A DNA stretch of 64,000 nt, from the NCBI GenBank assembly GCA_035308525.1, contig DATGGM010000039.1, forward strand, positions 4,443 through 68,442, in the 5' to 3' direction. The translations under genes were made by a program, and so were the position numbers. Within the stretch, counting starts at the first letter, position 1. Each line of letters starts with the position of its first letter. Origin of the DNA: Bog-159 sp035308525 (GTDB taxonomy: Bacteria; Acidobacteriota; Terriglobia; Bryobacterales; Bryobacteraceae). Shown here piece by piece: positions 50,001-58,471 of this stretch. The notes under the pieces were generated by a model. The model was not told the origin of the DNA. It saw nothing but the letters and a program-made list of their open reading frames with translations, and did no database searches.

Positions 50001-50002
50001 GG

Positions 50003-50479
50003 TTAGCCTCTCAGTCTCATGGTTACGGTACGGGTCCAGGTGAATTGCTGCGCCAGCACGCCTGGAATCGGGATCAGCGGTAGGGATTGATAAGACACGG
50101 AGACGGCCGACGCGGGAGAGCCATCGGATCCGGCCACCTGACTGGCAGTGACAGTTAACACGCTTCCCGAACAGCTACTCACGCTGGTGCCGATATTCGG
50201 AAGAGACTGCAGTTCGTTCAGCACCAGGGTGCACGCCCCACCGGCATCGGTAGCAGTCGAGGTGCTAGTGGAGGTGTAAAACGCGGCGACGCGCGCCGAG
50301 CTCTGCACCGAAATCAAGGCATAAGCAAAGAAGCCCCAGTCCACAACCCCTACGAAACAGAAAAAGATAAAAGGCAGGAAAAATGCCAGTTCGAGCACGG
50401 CCCCGCCCCGACGCGCATCCCGCCGCGATGGCCAGCACCGAAATCTGCGATATGAATTGAAACTGCCGGCTGCTTTCAT
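50003..50479 (-). CDS. TadE-family protein, first gene of the tad group
   Basis: A 158-residue protein. The basic leader RRDARRGGAVLELAFFLPFI with Glu at the mature +5 position is the TadE/TadF pattern, followed by a membrane helix ending YALISVQSSARVAAFYTSTS. The tail has two cysteines likely to pair. The ATG follows GAGGAGGAAG, a strong ribosome site. About 230 bp of non-coding DNA upstream presumably hold the promoter. Confidence 0.8.
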   Translation of the reverse strand: MKAAGSFNSYRRFRCWPSRRDARRGGAVLELAFFLPFIFFCFVGVVDWGFFAYALISVQSSARVAAFYTSTSTSTATDAGGACTLVLNELQSLPNIGTSVSSCSGSVLTVTASQVAGSDGSPASAVSVSYQSLPLIPIPGVLAQQFTWTRTVTMRLRG

Positions 50480-50712
50480 TTCTTCCTCCTCTTGTGACTG
50501 AGTGTAGCCGCGTATTCGAGAGGTGTAAATGATCTTGTGGGTCCAGGAGTCACATTGGAGCTACAGGTACTTAGGCCGCAATTTCGTGAAAATAACCAAC
50601 GTTATCCCGGCAGTGTTAACTGCCTGCGAAGCGGCGGGACTAACCTTATATCATCCGGCGGGACAAGCTCGCCAGTGCCGGGCAAAATCGAATGGATTGC
50701 ATAGGGTTGTAC

Positions 50713-51858
50713 TCAGCGGGAGCAACAGGCCTGCGTGGAAAGGATGCGGGAACTGGCGAAGAAGTTTTCCTGGGAGAGTTGCTTATAGATCGACCCGGCC
50801 ACGCCGGCGGCGATCGGTCCATTGATGCGCCAGCCGCCCGTCAACAGCACCACCACCACCAACTGATTACGCTCCACGTCGTTGAAGGATCCAAACCAGC
50901 CCAGGTGGTTCAGGGCGTGCGCATCGTGGCAGGTTCCGGTCTTACCCAGAATCGGCTCGGACTCGGCATAGCCGGCGCGATGCGCGGTGCCGAAATCCAC
51001 CGCCCCGCGCATTCCGACTTTGACATCGTCAATCCAATGCGCGATATCCAGCCGGCGTTTGACCCGCGGAACGAAATGGTCGATTTCGGCCTGATTGCGC
51101 GGGTATTGCAGGTGGTAGATGGTTCCTCCGTTGGCGATGGCCGACACTAGCGCGGCCAGTTCCAGGGGCGTCAGCTGAATGCCCTCACCGAACGCGGTCA
51201 TCATGCCCACGCCGCCGTGTTCCGGAGGGGCCCCGGGGAGCACGCCCGGGTGCTCGCCGGCGATCTGCCAACCCGCCTTGTCTCCTAAGCCGAAGAGACG
51301 GGCATATCGCAAGACGCGCTCGTAGCCCAGCTTATCGCCCAGAATCTTGAAGTACGGGTTATTCGAATGCGCCAGGGCGGCGCTGAGATCGAGGCTGGTG
51401 CGGCGCGTCAGGTGCAGCGGTGTGTCGCGTTCCACCAATCCTTCATTGAGGGCGGCGAAAGCCGTGACCAGCTTGATGGTGGAGCACGGCGTAAATCCGC
51501 CTTCGAGCGCGGTCTTCTGATTCACGATCGTGAGAACCCGCCCAGTCTGGGGGTCAACCACTACGACCGTGCCGTTGTAGGGGCCCAGCGCATCCACCGC
51601 CGCGCGGCGCACCGCCAGATCGTCTCCATCCACGTTATCGCCCTTAGTCGGGTCGAAGTTGCCCACGATCGGCCGCGGACGCCGGAGTTTGACGGATTTC
51701 TCCAGCGAAGATTGAGTGACAGACTTAGCGGAGGCGGGGTTTGTTTTGGCGGGCTTCGCTTGTGCTTTCCTTTTCTTCGTGTTCTTCGTGCTTTTGAGCG
51801 CAAACGTGCACGGTGGCAGCAGGCAGATCAGCAAGGCAAATATGAGGCCGCGAAGCAT
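50713..51858 (-). CDS. Penicillin-binding protein transpeptidase-domain protein
   Basis: A 381-residue protein with a signal peptide or anchor (about 1-21), a Lys-rich linker, and a transpeptidase domain (about 85-370). The three penicillin-binding motifs are present: STIK (in TPCSTIKLVTA), SNN (AALAHSNNPYF) and KTG (PILGKTGTCHD). There is no pedestal or glycosyltransferase domain, so it is a short stand-alone class like class D beta-lactamase relatives or FtsI-type catalytic cores. It may cross-link peptidoglycan or act as a carboxypeptidase; beta-lactamase activity cannot be excluded. Confidence 0.85.
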   Translation of the reverse strand: MLRGLIFALLICLLPPCTFALKSTKNTKKRKAQAKPAKTNPASAKSVTQSSLEKSVKLRRPRPIVGNFDPTKGDNVDGDDLAVRRAAVDALGPYNGTVVVVDPQTGRVLTIVNQKTALEGGFTPCSTIKLVTAFAALNEGLVERDTPLHLTRRTSLDLSAALAHSNNPYFKILGDKLGYERVLRYARLFGLGDKAGWQIAGEHPGVLPGAPPEHGGVGMMTAFGEGIQLTPLELAALVSAIANGGTIYHLQYPRNQAEIDHFVPRVKRRLDIAHWIDDVKVGMRGAVDFGTAHRAGYAESEPILGKTGTCHDAHALNHLGWFGSFNDVERNQLVVVVLLTGGWRINGPIAAGVAGSIYKQLSQENFFASSRILSTQACCSR

Positions 51859-51916
51859 TTCGAGTTTAGGGCGTAGAGCCGCTATTATCAGATATCGGTA
51901 CTAGAATGGTCAAGCG

Positions 51917-54211
51917 CTATGTTACGGCTTTCTGGCGGTCCCCGGTGGGGAGCGGCGCATGGGCCTCCTGCGCATCCACCACCGCGACTGCCGCGATATT
52001 GACGATATCGTTCACCTCGGCGCCGCGCTGCAGTACGTGCACCGGGCGCGAGAGCCCCATCAGGATCGGCCCGATGGGTTCGGCGCCGGCGATACGCCCC
52101 AGCAGCTTGTAGGCGATGTTGCCGGCTTCCAGGTTGGGGAAGATCAGCACATTGGCGCCGCCCTTCAGGGTGCTGAACGGGAATGTCTCATCGACAATCT
52201 CGGGCACCACGGCGGTATCCGCCTGCATCTCCCCGTCCACCATCAACGTGGGCTCGCGCAGGCGCACCAGCTCGACGGCCCGCCGCACCTTTTCGGCCAG
52301 GGGATGCCGCGAGCTGCCGAAATTAGAGAATGAAAGCATTGCCACGCGGGGCTCCACGTCGAAGCGCCGGGCCATGGCGGCGGTATTGACGGCGATTTCG
52401 GCCAGGTCTTCCGCGGTAGGCTCGATGTTCACGGTGGCGTCGGCCAGAAAATAGATGTCACGTTTTGGCGTGATCATCACGTATACCCCGGAGACGCGGC
52501 GCATGCCGTGCCGCACCTCGATGACCTGTAGCGCCGGACGGATGGTGTCCGGATAATGCTGCGTCAGGCCGCCCACCAGCGCGTCGGCGTCGCCCAGCCG
52601 CACCATCATGGAGCCGAAGACGGTGCGATCCAGGATCAGCTCACCCGCCTCCCGGCGAGTGACGCCTTTGCGCTGGCGCAGGCTGTACATCTCCTCGGCG
52701 TAGGCCGGCAGCCGGCCGGAACTGGCCGGATCGACAATCGGAACGCCGTCGAGATGCAGGTGCAGGGCGTCCATGGCGGCACGAATGGTCTTTTCGTCGC
52801 CCAGGAGAATGGGTTGAGCGATCTCCTCGTCGATGAGGATCTGACAGGCGCGCAGGATCTTGCTCTCTTCACCCTCCGGAAATACTACGCGCTTGGGTTG
52901 CCGCTGCGCTTTCTGGATCATGACCCGCATCACTTCGTGGGCCTTGCCCAGCCGCCGCTCCAGTTGCTCGCGGTATTCGTGGATATCGATGGGGGACTGC
53001 GCCACGCCGGTCTCCATGGCCGCCTGCGCCACGGCGGCGGCCTCCCAGATCAGAACTCGCGAATCGAACGGCTTGGGGATGATGTAATCGCGGCCGAATT
53101 CCAGGCGCTCTACGCCATAAGCACGGCGCACCGCGTCCGGCACATCTTCGCGCGCCAGCGCGGCCAGGGCACGCGTGGCGGCCAATTGCATCTCGTCGTT
53201 CACCGTGGTGGCGCGCACATCCAGCGCGCCGCGGAAGATGAAGGGGAACCCCAGAACATTGTTTACCTGGTTGGGATAGTCCGAGCGGCCGGTAGCCACG
53301 ATAGCATCCGGCCGCGCGGCTACGGCTACGTCGTAGGGGATCTCGGGATCGGGGTTGGCCAGCGCGAAGATGATCGGGTCGCGGGCCATGGATCGCAGCA
53401 TTTCCGGCGTCACGCAATTCGCGCTGGAGAGGCCGAAGAATACGTCCGCGCCCACGAACGCTTCGGCCAGGGTGCGGGCTTCGGTCTGCGCGGCAAAGCG
53501 CTCCTTATAAGGATTCATACCGTCTTTGCGGCCCTGATAGATCACGCCCTTGGTGTCGCACATCACGATGTTCTCGCGCTTGACGCCCAGGTTGAGGTAA
53601 TGGCGCGCGCAGGAAATGCCGCTGGCGCCGGCGCCGTTGAACAACACGCGCACTTCGCCGATGCGTTTGCCCACCAGATCCAGGGCATTCAGCAGAGCCG
53701 CGCCGGAAATGATGGCGGTGCCGTGCTGATCGTCATGGAACACGGGGATCTTCATGGTGCGCCGGCACTCTTCTTCGATGTAGAAGCACTCCGGCGCTTT
53801 GATGTCTTCCAGGTTGATGCCGCCGAAGGTGGGCTCCAGCAGCTGGCAGGTGCGGATGATTTCGTCGGCATTCGCCGTGGCCAGCTCGATATCGAAGACA
53901 TCGATATCGGCGAAGCGCTTAAACAGCACGCCTTTGCCTTCCATGACGGGCTTGCTGGCCGCCGGGCCTATGTTCCCAAGGCCGAGAACCGCGGTGCCGT
54001 TGGTCACCACCGCAACCAGGTTGCCCTTGGAGGTGTATTTGTAAACGAGACTGGGGTCCCGGGCGATTTCCAGGCATGGCACGGCGACCCCCGGTGTGTA
54101 TGCGAGGCTCAAATCGCGCTGCGTGCGGCACGGCTTGGTGGCCACTGTCGCCAGTTTGCCGGCGGGCGCGGCGGAGTGGTACGCCAGCGCTTCTTCAGGA
54201 TCGATCTTCAT
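51917..54211 (-). CDS. maeB: NADP-dependent malic enzyme with phosphotransacetylase-like domain
   Basis: A 764-residue MaeB-type protein. The malic domain (about 1-160) has SLAYTPGVAVPC and the catalytic region around KGNLVAVVTNGTAVLGLGNI. The NAD(P)-binding domain (about 165-400) has ASGISCARHYLNLG. The C-terminal Pta-like domain (about 430-760) holds VFPEGEESKILRACQILIDE and GPILMGLSRPVHVL; in MaeB it is regulatory and binds acetyl-CoA. The enzyme turns malate to pyruvate and CO2 and gives NADPH. AAGGA 9 bases upstream fixes the ATG at MKIDPEEA; a further 42 codons upstream are open but lack a ribosome site. The length matches E. coli MaeB (759). Confidence 0.94.
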   Translation of the reverse strand: MKIDPEEALAYHSAAPAGKLATVATKPCRTQRDLSLAYTPGVAVPCLEIARDPSLVYKYTSKGNLVAVVTNGTAVLGLGNIGPAASKPVMEGKGVLFKRFADIDVFDIELATANADEIIRTCQLLEPTFGGINLEDIKAPECFYIEEECRRTMKIPVFHDDQHGTAIISGAALLNALDLVGKRIGEVRVLFNGAGASGISCARHYLNLGVKRENIVMCDTKGVIYQGRKDGMNPYKERFAAQTEARTLAEAFVGADVFFGLSSANCVTPEMLRSMARDPIIFALANPDPEIPYDVAVAARPDAIVATGRSDYPNQVNNVLGFPFIFRGALDVRATTVNDEMQLAATRALAALAREDVPDAVRRAYGVERLEFGRDYIIPKPFDSRVLIWEAAAVAQAAMETGVAQSPIDIHEYREQLERRLGKAHEVMRVMIQKAQRQPKRVVFPEGEESKILRACQILIDEEIAQPILLGDEKTIRAAMDALHLHLDGVPIVDPASSGRLPAYAEEMYSLRQRKGVTRREAGELILDRTVFGSMMVRLGDADALVGGLTQHYPDTIRPALQVIEVRHGMRRVSGVYVMITPKRDIYFLADATVNIEPTAEDLAEIAVNTAAMARRFDVEPRVAMLSFSNFGSSRHPLAEKVRRAVELVRLREPTLMVDGEMQADTAVVPEIVDETFPFSTLKGGANVLIFPNLEAGNIAYKLLGRIAGAEPIGPILMGLSRPVHVLQRGAEVNDIVNIAAVAVVDAQEAHAPLPTGDRQKAVT

Positions 54212-54354
54212 GGCCACGTTCCTTGTGTTTACAGCCATATTATAGTTGTTTATCCGGAAGTGCGAAACGGCGGCCGGCCGTGATACGCCATTAACCCGCA
54301 TGAAACTATTGATCCTTAACCTGTTAACGAACAGCAACCGGTACCTTTGATCGA

Positions 54355-54564
54355 TTGCAAATCAGTTCGTGTACTTCCATAATCGTGTCTGTGGGAATCG
54401 TACTTTTGCTATTTATTTTTGGCACCTGGGGTTTGGGTCTCTTGGTCCAGATCCGCCAGGACAATCAACGCCGCAAACTGGAGCACGTCCGCAGACTCGC
54501 CGCAGTCCTGGGACCGGAGCCAGTTATGGCGCATGGCGAGCAGACGCTTCAAGAGGGGATCTAA
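54355..54564 (+). CDS. Small membrane protein, function unknown
   Basis: A frame of up to 69 residues with one strong helix (SVGIVLLLFIFGTWGLGLLV) and a charged tail (QIRQDNQRRKLEHVRRLAAV). The start is unclear: TTG at 54355, or GTG codons near 54385 just before the helix. It is divergent from maeB. A second small protein follows 13 bp later, so they may form a pair. Confidence 0.5.
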   Translation: MQISSCTSIIVSVGIVLLLFIFGTWGLGLLVQIRQDNQRRKLEHVRRLAAVLGPEPVMAHGEQTLQEGI

Positions 54565-54577
54565 ATCGAGGTTCTCC

Positions 54578-54793
54578 ATGCTGAAAACCGCTGATATTGT
54601 CGCCTGGATATTTCCCTTTTTCGGGGCAGTTCTGGTTTGCAGAGGGGGACACGTACTTTTCATCGCGGCCGGCTCCGTGGCGGGTTGCACCTTCGAGCGC
54701 ATCGCCGATGAATTACGGTTGCGGACGGACCAGGACCGGAAGATTCGCGAGATCGACCGCAACCTCGTCACCCGGCTGCGCGAACTGGGCTGA
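54578..54793 (+). CDS. Small protein, function unknown
   Basis: A 71-residue protein with a hydrophobic half (ADIVAWIFPFFGAVLVCRGG, then HVLFIAAGSVAGCTFER) and a charged C-terminal helix (DQDRKIREIDRNLVTRLREL). It resembles a two-helix membrane hairpin with a cytoplasmic tail. GAGG lies 7 bases before the ATG. It converges with the next gene, leaving 1 bp between the stops. No family is recognised. Confidence 0.5.
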   Translation: MLKTADIVAWIFPFFGAVLVCRGGHVLFIAAGSVAGCTFERIADELRLRTDQDRKIREIDRNLVTRLRELG

Positions 54794-54794
54794 T

Positions 54795-55289
54795 CTAGCC
54801 CTCTTCCACTTCCGGCAGCTTTAGACTGTTTGTGTATACCGTGGTTCCCGGCGCTGGACGCCGAAAGATCGCATCGTAGACAACCAGGTCATCGCGCCGC
54901 GGGCCAGGCGGTCTGGACCCTTTTAGAGCCACGAATCCGGCAGGTTCAGCGGCGACTATGGTTTCAATCGGGTGTCTGGCCGGCTGGTCTCCCCGCGCGG
55001 GGTCCGTTTCCACAGGCTGCGCTTTCAGATACGTCTTGACGTCGCTAACCAGCTTGTCTTCCGTGTTCCGGTGGGACATTCGCCGCACCAGGCTGCGCAG
55101 TACGAACGAAAGCACGTAGCCCAGTGCGATGCAGGCGAGAATCCAGAACAGTCCGGTGCGTGCGTTATCTGTCCGGCGCACGATCAGCATGGCGCTGGCG
55201 GCGACTGGCGGCAGCAACCACATGCTCAGCGACCACAGCCGCGCGGCGTGTTTGATTCTTCGGTCGGCCGCCGGGAAGTCGCGAGTCAT
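54795..55289 (-). CDS. Two-helix membrane protein, function unknown
   Basis: A 164-residue protein with two membrane helices (about 22-39 and 48-70: LWSLSMWLLPPVAASAMLIV; GLFWILACIALGYVLSFVLR) and a soluble C-terminus of about 90 residues with a GFVALKGSRPPGPRRDD segment. I recognise no family. GGAGG 6 bases upstream sets the ATG at MTRDFPAA. It is on the same strand as the DUF202 gene but separated by about 150 bp. Confidence 0.6.
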   Translation of the reverse strand: MTRDFPAADRRIKHAARLWSLSMWLLPPVAASAMLIVRRTDNARTGLFWILACIALGYVLSFVLRSLVRRMSHRNTEDKLVSDVKTYLKAQPVETDPARGDQPARHPIETIVAAEPAGFVALKGSRPPGPRRDDLVVYDAIFRRPAPGTTVYTNSLKLPEVEEG

Positions 55290-55437
55290 GAGGTCCTCCG
55301 TGGGGGATAGGCGCATGTCGGGCGCAATTCGTGATGGGGGCGAAGGTGAGCCTCCATCACGATTGCGCGAGAAACCCGCTTATGTTCCTTATCACCATGG
55401 TCTGGCCCGACGCCTGGGAATGACAAGTCCTCGAACG

Positions 55438-55600
55438 TTAACTAAGGTCAGCGGCCTTGGCCGGCTCGCCGAGCTGGTCGACCACCGCAAACAGTTTTCA
55501 CACCCTCTGCGTCAAGTATCCTTTCGGTTTTTTCCGCCGTCTGGTCCACCGATTGGCGGGCCGGGATCGTTACTACGCCGTTCGCTGGATTCGAAGTCAT
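55438..55600 (-). pseudogene. Frameshifted and truncated DUF302 gene
   Basis: ATG 55600 has its own GGGAGG site 6 bases upstream and starts MTSNPANGVVTIPARQSVDQ, then TAEKTERILDAEGVK, the N-terminus of DUF302 proteins. After GVK the frame turns to TVCGGRPARRAG. If one A is removed from the four-A run (TTTT at 55495-55498 on the plus strand) the frame reads KLFAVVDQLGEPAKAADLS, which continues the DUF302 pattern (GVxLFAVVDHxGEAxKAG). It then stops at 55438, far short of the usual length of about 130 residues, so the gene is both frameshifted and truncated. Confidence 0.65.
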
Positions 55601-56017
55601 GAATTCCTCCCGAAGTGATTCAAAATGTGTCTGCCTGGGCTCGTGAACCCACAGAAGATAGATGGCCATGGCCAGCCCGAGGGCTGCCAGCACCGCGGCT
55701 ACGGCTATCGCCAAATGGGACGGCCGTTCGAAGCGCGATCCGCCGCGCCGCAAATCCTGGACCAGGCGCACGTGATTCCACGCGCAAACAATATTGACCA
55801 CCACTCCGAGCACGATCAGCACCGTACCGAACCAGAACGAAGGCCCGTACGGCCGCCATGGAAGATTCGGCTGGCGGATCTGCAGTGCCTGGAGGAACAG
55901 ACCAAAACGGGCCACCACGAAGCCGAACCCCATGAGCGCCAGGCCTGTTCGGATCCACGCAAGAAACGTTCTTTCGGCGGCCAGATAATCGCTCGCGCTA
56001 GCTGGTCTATCGGCCAT
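55448..56017 (-). CDS. DUF202 membrane protein reading through into a DUF302 fragment
   Basis: A 189-residue frame. Residues 1-125 are a DUF202 (YidH-like) protein: LAAERTFLAWIRTGLALMGF (the family signature), GFVVARFGLF, then helices near 62-82 and 101-122. Residues 126-139 (EPRQTHFESLREEF) translate what looks like an old intergenic ribosome-site region (GGGAGGAATTC). From M140 the frame becomes the start of a DUF302 protein and then degrades after a frameshift. The native DUF202 stop seems to be lost, giving an accidental fusion. GGAGG fixes the ATG at MADRPASA. The DUF202 part has no known function. Confidence 0.75.
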   Translation of the reverse strand: MADRPASASDYLAAERTFLAWIRTGLALMGFGFVVARFGLFLQALQIRQPNLPWRPYGPSFWFGTVLIVLGVVVNIVCAWNHVRLVQDLRRGGSRFERPSHLAIAVAAVLAALGLAMAIYLLWVHEPRQTHFESLREEFMTSNPANGVVTIPARQSVDQTAEKTERILDAEGVKTVCGGRPARRAGQGR

Positions 56018-56083
56018 GGGTTCGCCTCCAGGCAAGAGGTGCGTGAGATCCGCTGCGGCGGCGGAACCCACAGCTTAGCAAGA

Positions 56084-57073
56084 TCAACTTCCGGCCAGCC
56101 TGTCCGTGGCCGCCACCAAGGCGCGGCTGTTGGGCGGATCGAAAGCGCTGTGACCGCTGTCAGGGGTGATGATGAGTTCGGCCTCAGGCCACGCACGGTG
56201 CAGGGCCCATGCGCTTTCCATGGGACAAACGACGTCGTAACGGCCCTGCACAATCACTCCGGGGATGTGGCGGATCCGCGAAACGTTGCGCAGCAGGTGG
56301 TCATCCGTTTCGAAAAAAGCCTTGTGGAAGAAGTAATGGACCTCAATGCGCGCGAAGGCCAGGGCGAACTCGTCTTCTTCGTAGTGGCCGGCGAAGTCGG
56401 GGTCGGGCATGAGCTTGGAGGTGGCGCCCTCCCACCCGCTCCAGATCTTCGCCGCCGCGAGTCGCACGGCCGGATCGTTGCTGGTCAGGCGGCGGTAGTA
56501 GGCGGAGAGCAGATCGTCACGCTCATCTTCCGGGATTTGGGCGAGATACGGCTCCCACGCGTCGGGATAGAGGACCGAAGCGCCGCGCTGGTAGAACCAG
56601 TCGATCTCCTGTTTGCGGATAAGGAAGATGCCCCGGAGTATGAGCTCGGTGACGCGATCGGGATGAGTTTGGGCGTAGGCGAGGGCCAGGGTGGAGCCCC
56701 ACGATCCGCCGAACACCTGCCAGCGCTCAATGCCGAGGCGTTCGCGGACTTTCTCGATATCGGCGACGAGGTCCCAGGTCGTATTGGCCTCGAGGGACGC
56801 GTAGGGCGTGCTCTTGCCGCAGCCGCGCTGGTCGAAGTTCACGATGCGGTATTTCTTGGGGTGGAAGAAGCGCCGCTGTTTGGGATCGGAACCGCCGCCG
56901 GGACCGCCATGCAGAAAGATCACCGGCTTGCCGGCAGGGTTGCCGCTTTCCTCAAAGTAGATCTCGTGGACGGGTGAGACTTGCAGACGCCCCGTGTTGT
57001 AGGGCTCGATCGGAGGGTAAAGCCAGGTAACGGGATCTTTCACGGTGGATCCGGAAGAGGAATTGTTGGGCAT
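56084..57073 (-). CDS. pip: Proline iminopeptidase
   Basis: A 329-residue alpha/beta hydrolase. The oxyanion-hole motif is HGGPGGGSDPKQRRFFHP, followed by FDQRGCGKSTP, the nucleophile elbow GGSWGSTLALAYA, the cap region with DWFYQRGASVLYPDAW, a DVVCP aspartate loop and a terminal GHSAFDP histidine. Length and motifs match proline iminopeptidase, which removes N-terminal proline from peptides in the cytoplasm. The ATG at MPNNSSSG is preferred to longer upstream options. A patch of gene fragments lies upstream. Confidence 0.93.
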   Translation of the reverse strand: MPNNSSSGSTVKDPVTWLYPPIEPYNTGRLQVSPVHEIYFEESGNPAGKPVIFLHGGPGGGSDPKQRRFFHPKKYRIVNFDQRGCGKSTPYASLEANTTWDLVADIEKVRERLGIERWQVFGGSWGSTLALAYAQTHPDRVTELILRGIFLIRKQEIDWFYQRGASVLYPDAWEPYLAQIPEDERDDLLSAYYRRLTSNDPAVRLAAAKIWSGWEGATSKLMPDPDFAGHYEEDEFALAFARIEVHYFFHKAFFETDDHLLRNVSRIRHIPGVIVQGRYDVVCPMESAWALHRAWPEAELIITPDSGHSAFDPPNSRALVAATDRLAGS

Positions 57074-57228
57074 CGTGGCAGTATACCTCGAAGCCGTGGA
57101 TGCTGGATGGTATTTCACCATCCTCCTCCAGTTGAGAATAGTTTCACGCCGGTTCGTCTGCATCTAGTGCGTGACTTCGCCCGTGCCGGTGCCCTGGACC
57201 CCAGCACCGTCGAAACCCAGGCACAGCT

Positions 57229-57332
57229 TATGGAAAGTATCTGGGTCCAAACATTGTCACCCGCAACTTGACCCCCAACAAGAACGGTCTTCCCGAAGGC
57301 GGACGCACACTGGATCAATTCATGCAGATCTT
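57229..57332 (+). pseudogene. Fragment resembling a cytochrome c-like domain
   Basis: In this frame the DNA reads YGKYLGPNIVTRNLTPNKNG, then LPEGGRTLDQFMQIL. The NLTPxKxGLPEGGxTxxxF pattern is typical of the middle of small c-type cytochrome-like proteins of acidobacteria, after the CxxCH site. Neither the haem motif nor the C-terminal half is present. The likeness is recalled by eye. Confidence 0.45.
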
Positions 57333-57467
57333 GGGGACCGGTGCGGGCGCTGTAAAACGTGCATTGGCAACGTCCGTTGGGAGCGCATTTATAACGAAAA
57401 GTTTGCTGATGAGGACTACTACGGCGGAGTTCGACTTTCCAGTCGATCCCCCCTGGCCGCCCTGTAA
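57324..57467 (+). pseudogene. C-terminal fragment of a Cys-rich small protein
   Basis: Overlapping the cytochrome-like piece in another frame, the DNA reads DRCGRCKTCIGNVRWERIYN, then EKFADEDYYGG, followed by a normal-looking end and a stop at 57465-57467. The composition is clearly protein-like and cysteine-containing, but no start or N-terminus fits. I read it as the 3' end of a different small gene joined to the first fragment. Confidence 0.45.
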
Positions 57468-57502
57468 CCCCAAGACGAGACTTCTGGGAGTTAATATGAG
57501 CT

Positions 57503-58471
57503 GTGAAGGCAACCACGGTTTTGTTGTTGATGCTTCCGGTTGGGTGCGCCGCAGCCGATTATCCCGAAGCGCGGATCTCAAACGGCGTCCTGCAGGTAAA
57601 ACTGCTGCTGCCGGACGCCCACCAGGGCTACTACCGCGGCACGCGGTTTGACTGGTCGGGCGCTATTTCCAGTCTGCAATTCCAGGGTCACGAATACTTC
57701 GGCAAGTGGTTCGACGCCTACGATCCGCGGATTCACGATGCCATCATGGGACCGGTGGAGGAGTTTCTCACGAACGGCGTGGGCCTGGGGTACGAGGAAG
57801 CCAAACCGGGTGAGAGCTTCGTGAAGATAGGTGTGGGCGCGGTGCGTAAGCCCGAGGAGCCCGCCTTTCGCCAGTTCGGCACCTACGAGATCACCGACAA
57901 CGGAAAATGGACCATCCGCAAGGGAGCCAATTCGGTGGAGTTCACCCAGAAGCTTTCCGACACGCGCGGTTACGCCTATGTCTATCAGAAGACTGTTCGG
58001 CTGCTGCCGGGTAAGCCGGAGATGGCGCTGGAGCACAGCCTGCGGAATACCGGCAGGAAGCCCATCTCTACCAGCGTTTACGAGCATAATTTCTTCATGC
58101 TGGACCACCAACCTACAGGCCCTGCCTACACCGTGCGGTTTCCGTTCGAGGTTCATCCGCAGGCCGATCTGCATGGGATGGCAGAAGCCCGAGGCATGGA
58201 TTTTACGTACCTGAAGGAGCTGCCACACGGCCAGTCGGTTGCTACACCCATGGTTGGCTTCGGCGACACGCCGCGCGACTACGATATCCGGGTGGAGAAC
58301 CGCACGGCAGGCATCGGCGTCCGGCAGACGTCCGACCGGTCGATCGCGAAGCTGTATTTCTGGTCCATCCGCACCACGGTCTGCCCGGAGGCTTTTATCG
58401 ATCTCAAGGCCGAGCCGGGACAGGAAGTGAGGTGGAGAATCAGCTATGAGTTTTACACGCTTCCCCAGTAG
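57503..58471 (+). CDS. Secreted mutarotase-like protein, function unknown
   Basis: A 322-residue protein with a short signal peptide (about 1-18, ending CAAADYP; a lipoprotein Cys at 15 is possible). The mature part is all-beta: RFDWSGAISSLQFQGHEYFG, MALEHSLRNTGRKPISTSVY, EHNFFMLDHQPTGPAYTVRF, RDYDIRVENRTAGIGVRQT. The layout, with RFDWSG and EHNFF histidine motifs, is like the aldose-1-epimerase/galactose-mutarotase fold, which fits a sugar-acting role beside a mannonate-dehydratase-like gene. The GTG start has GGGAG about 12 bases upstream; the next gene overlaps its end by 26 bp. Confidence 0.72.
   Translation: MKATTVLLLMLPVGCAAADYPEARISNGVLQVKLLLPDAHQGYYRGTRFDWSGAISSLQFQGHEYFGKWFDAYDPRIHDAIMGPVEEFLTNGVGLGYEEAKPGESFVKIGVGAVRKPEEPAFRQFGTYEITDNGKWTIRKGANSVEFTQKLSDTRGYAYVYQKTVRLLPGKPEMALEHSLRNTGRKPISTSVYEHNFFMLDHQPTGPAYTVRFPFEVHPQADLHGMAEARGMDFTYLKELPHGQSVATPMVGFGDTPRDYDIRVENRTAGIGVRQTSDRSIAKLYFWSIRTTVCPEAFIDLKAEPGQEVRWRISYEFYTLPQ

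Larger units (their letters stand above)
57074..57502. other. Intergenic region made of gene remnants
   Basis: About 430 bp between divergent genes. It has no intact gene but holds at least two protein-like fragments in different plus-strand frames (listed separately). This suggests deletion or recombination debris. No insertion-sequence ends were seen. Confidence 0.5.

Noticed and set aside
52556..54283. Long open frame of 575 codons on the plus strand
   Set aside because: It lies wholly opposite maeB, has low-complexity His/Gly/Ala composition and no ribosome site; maeB matches a known family along its full length.
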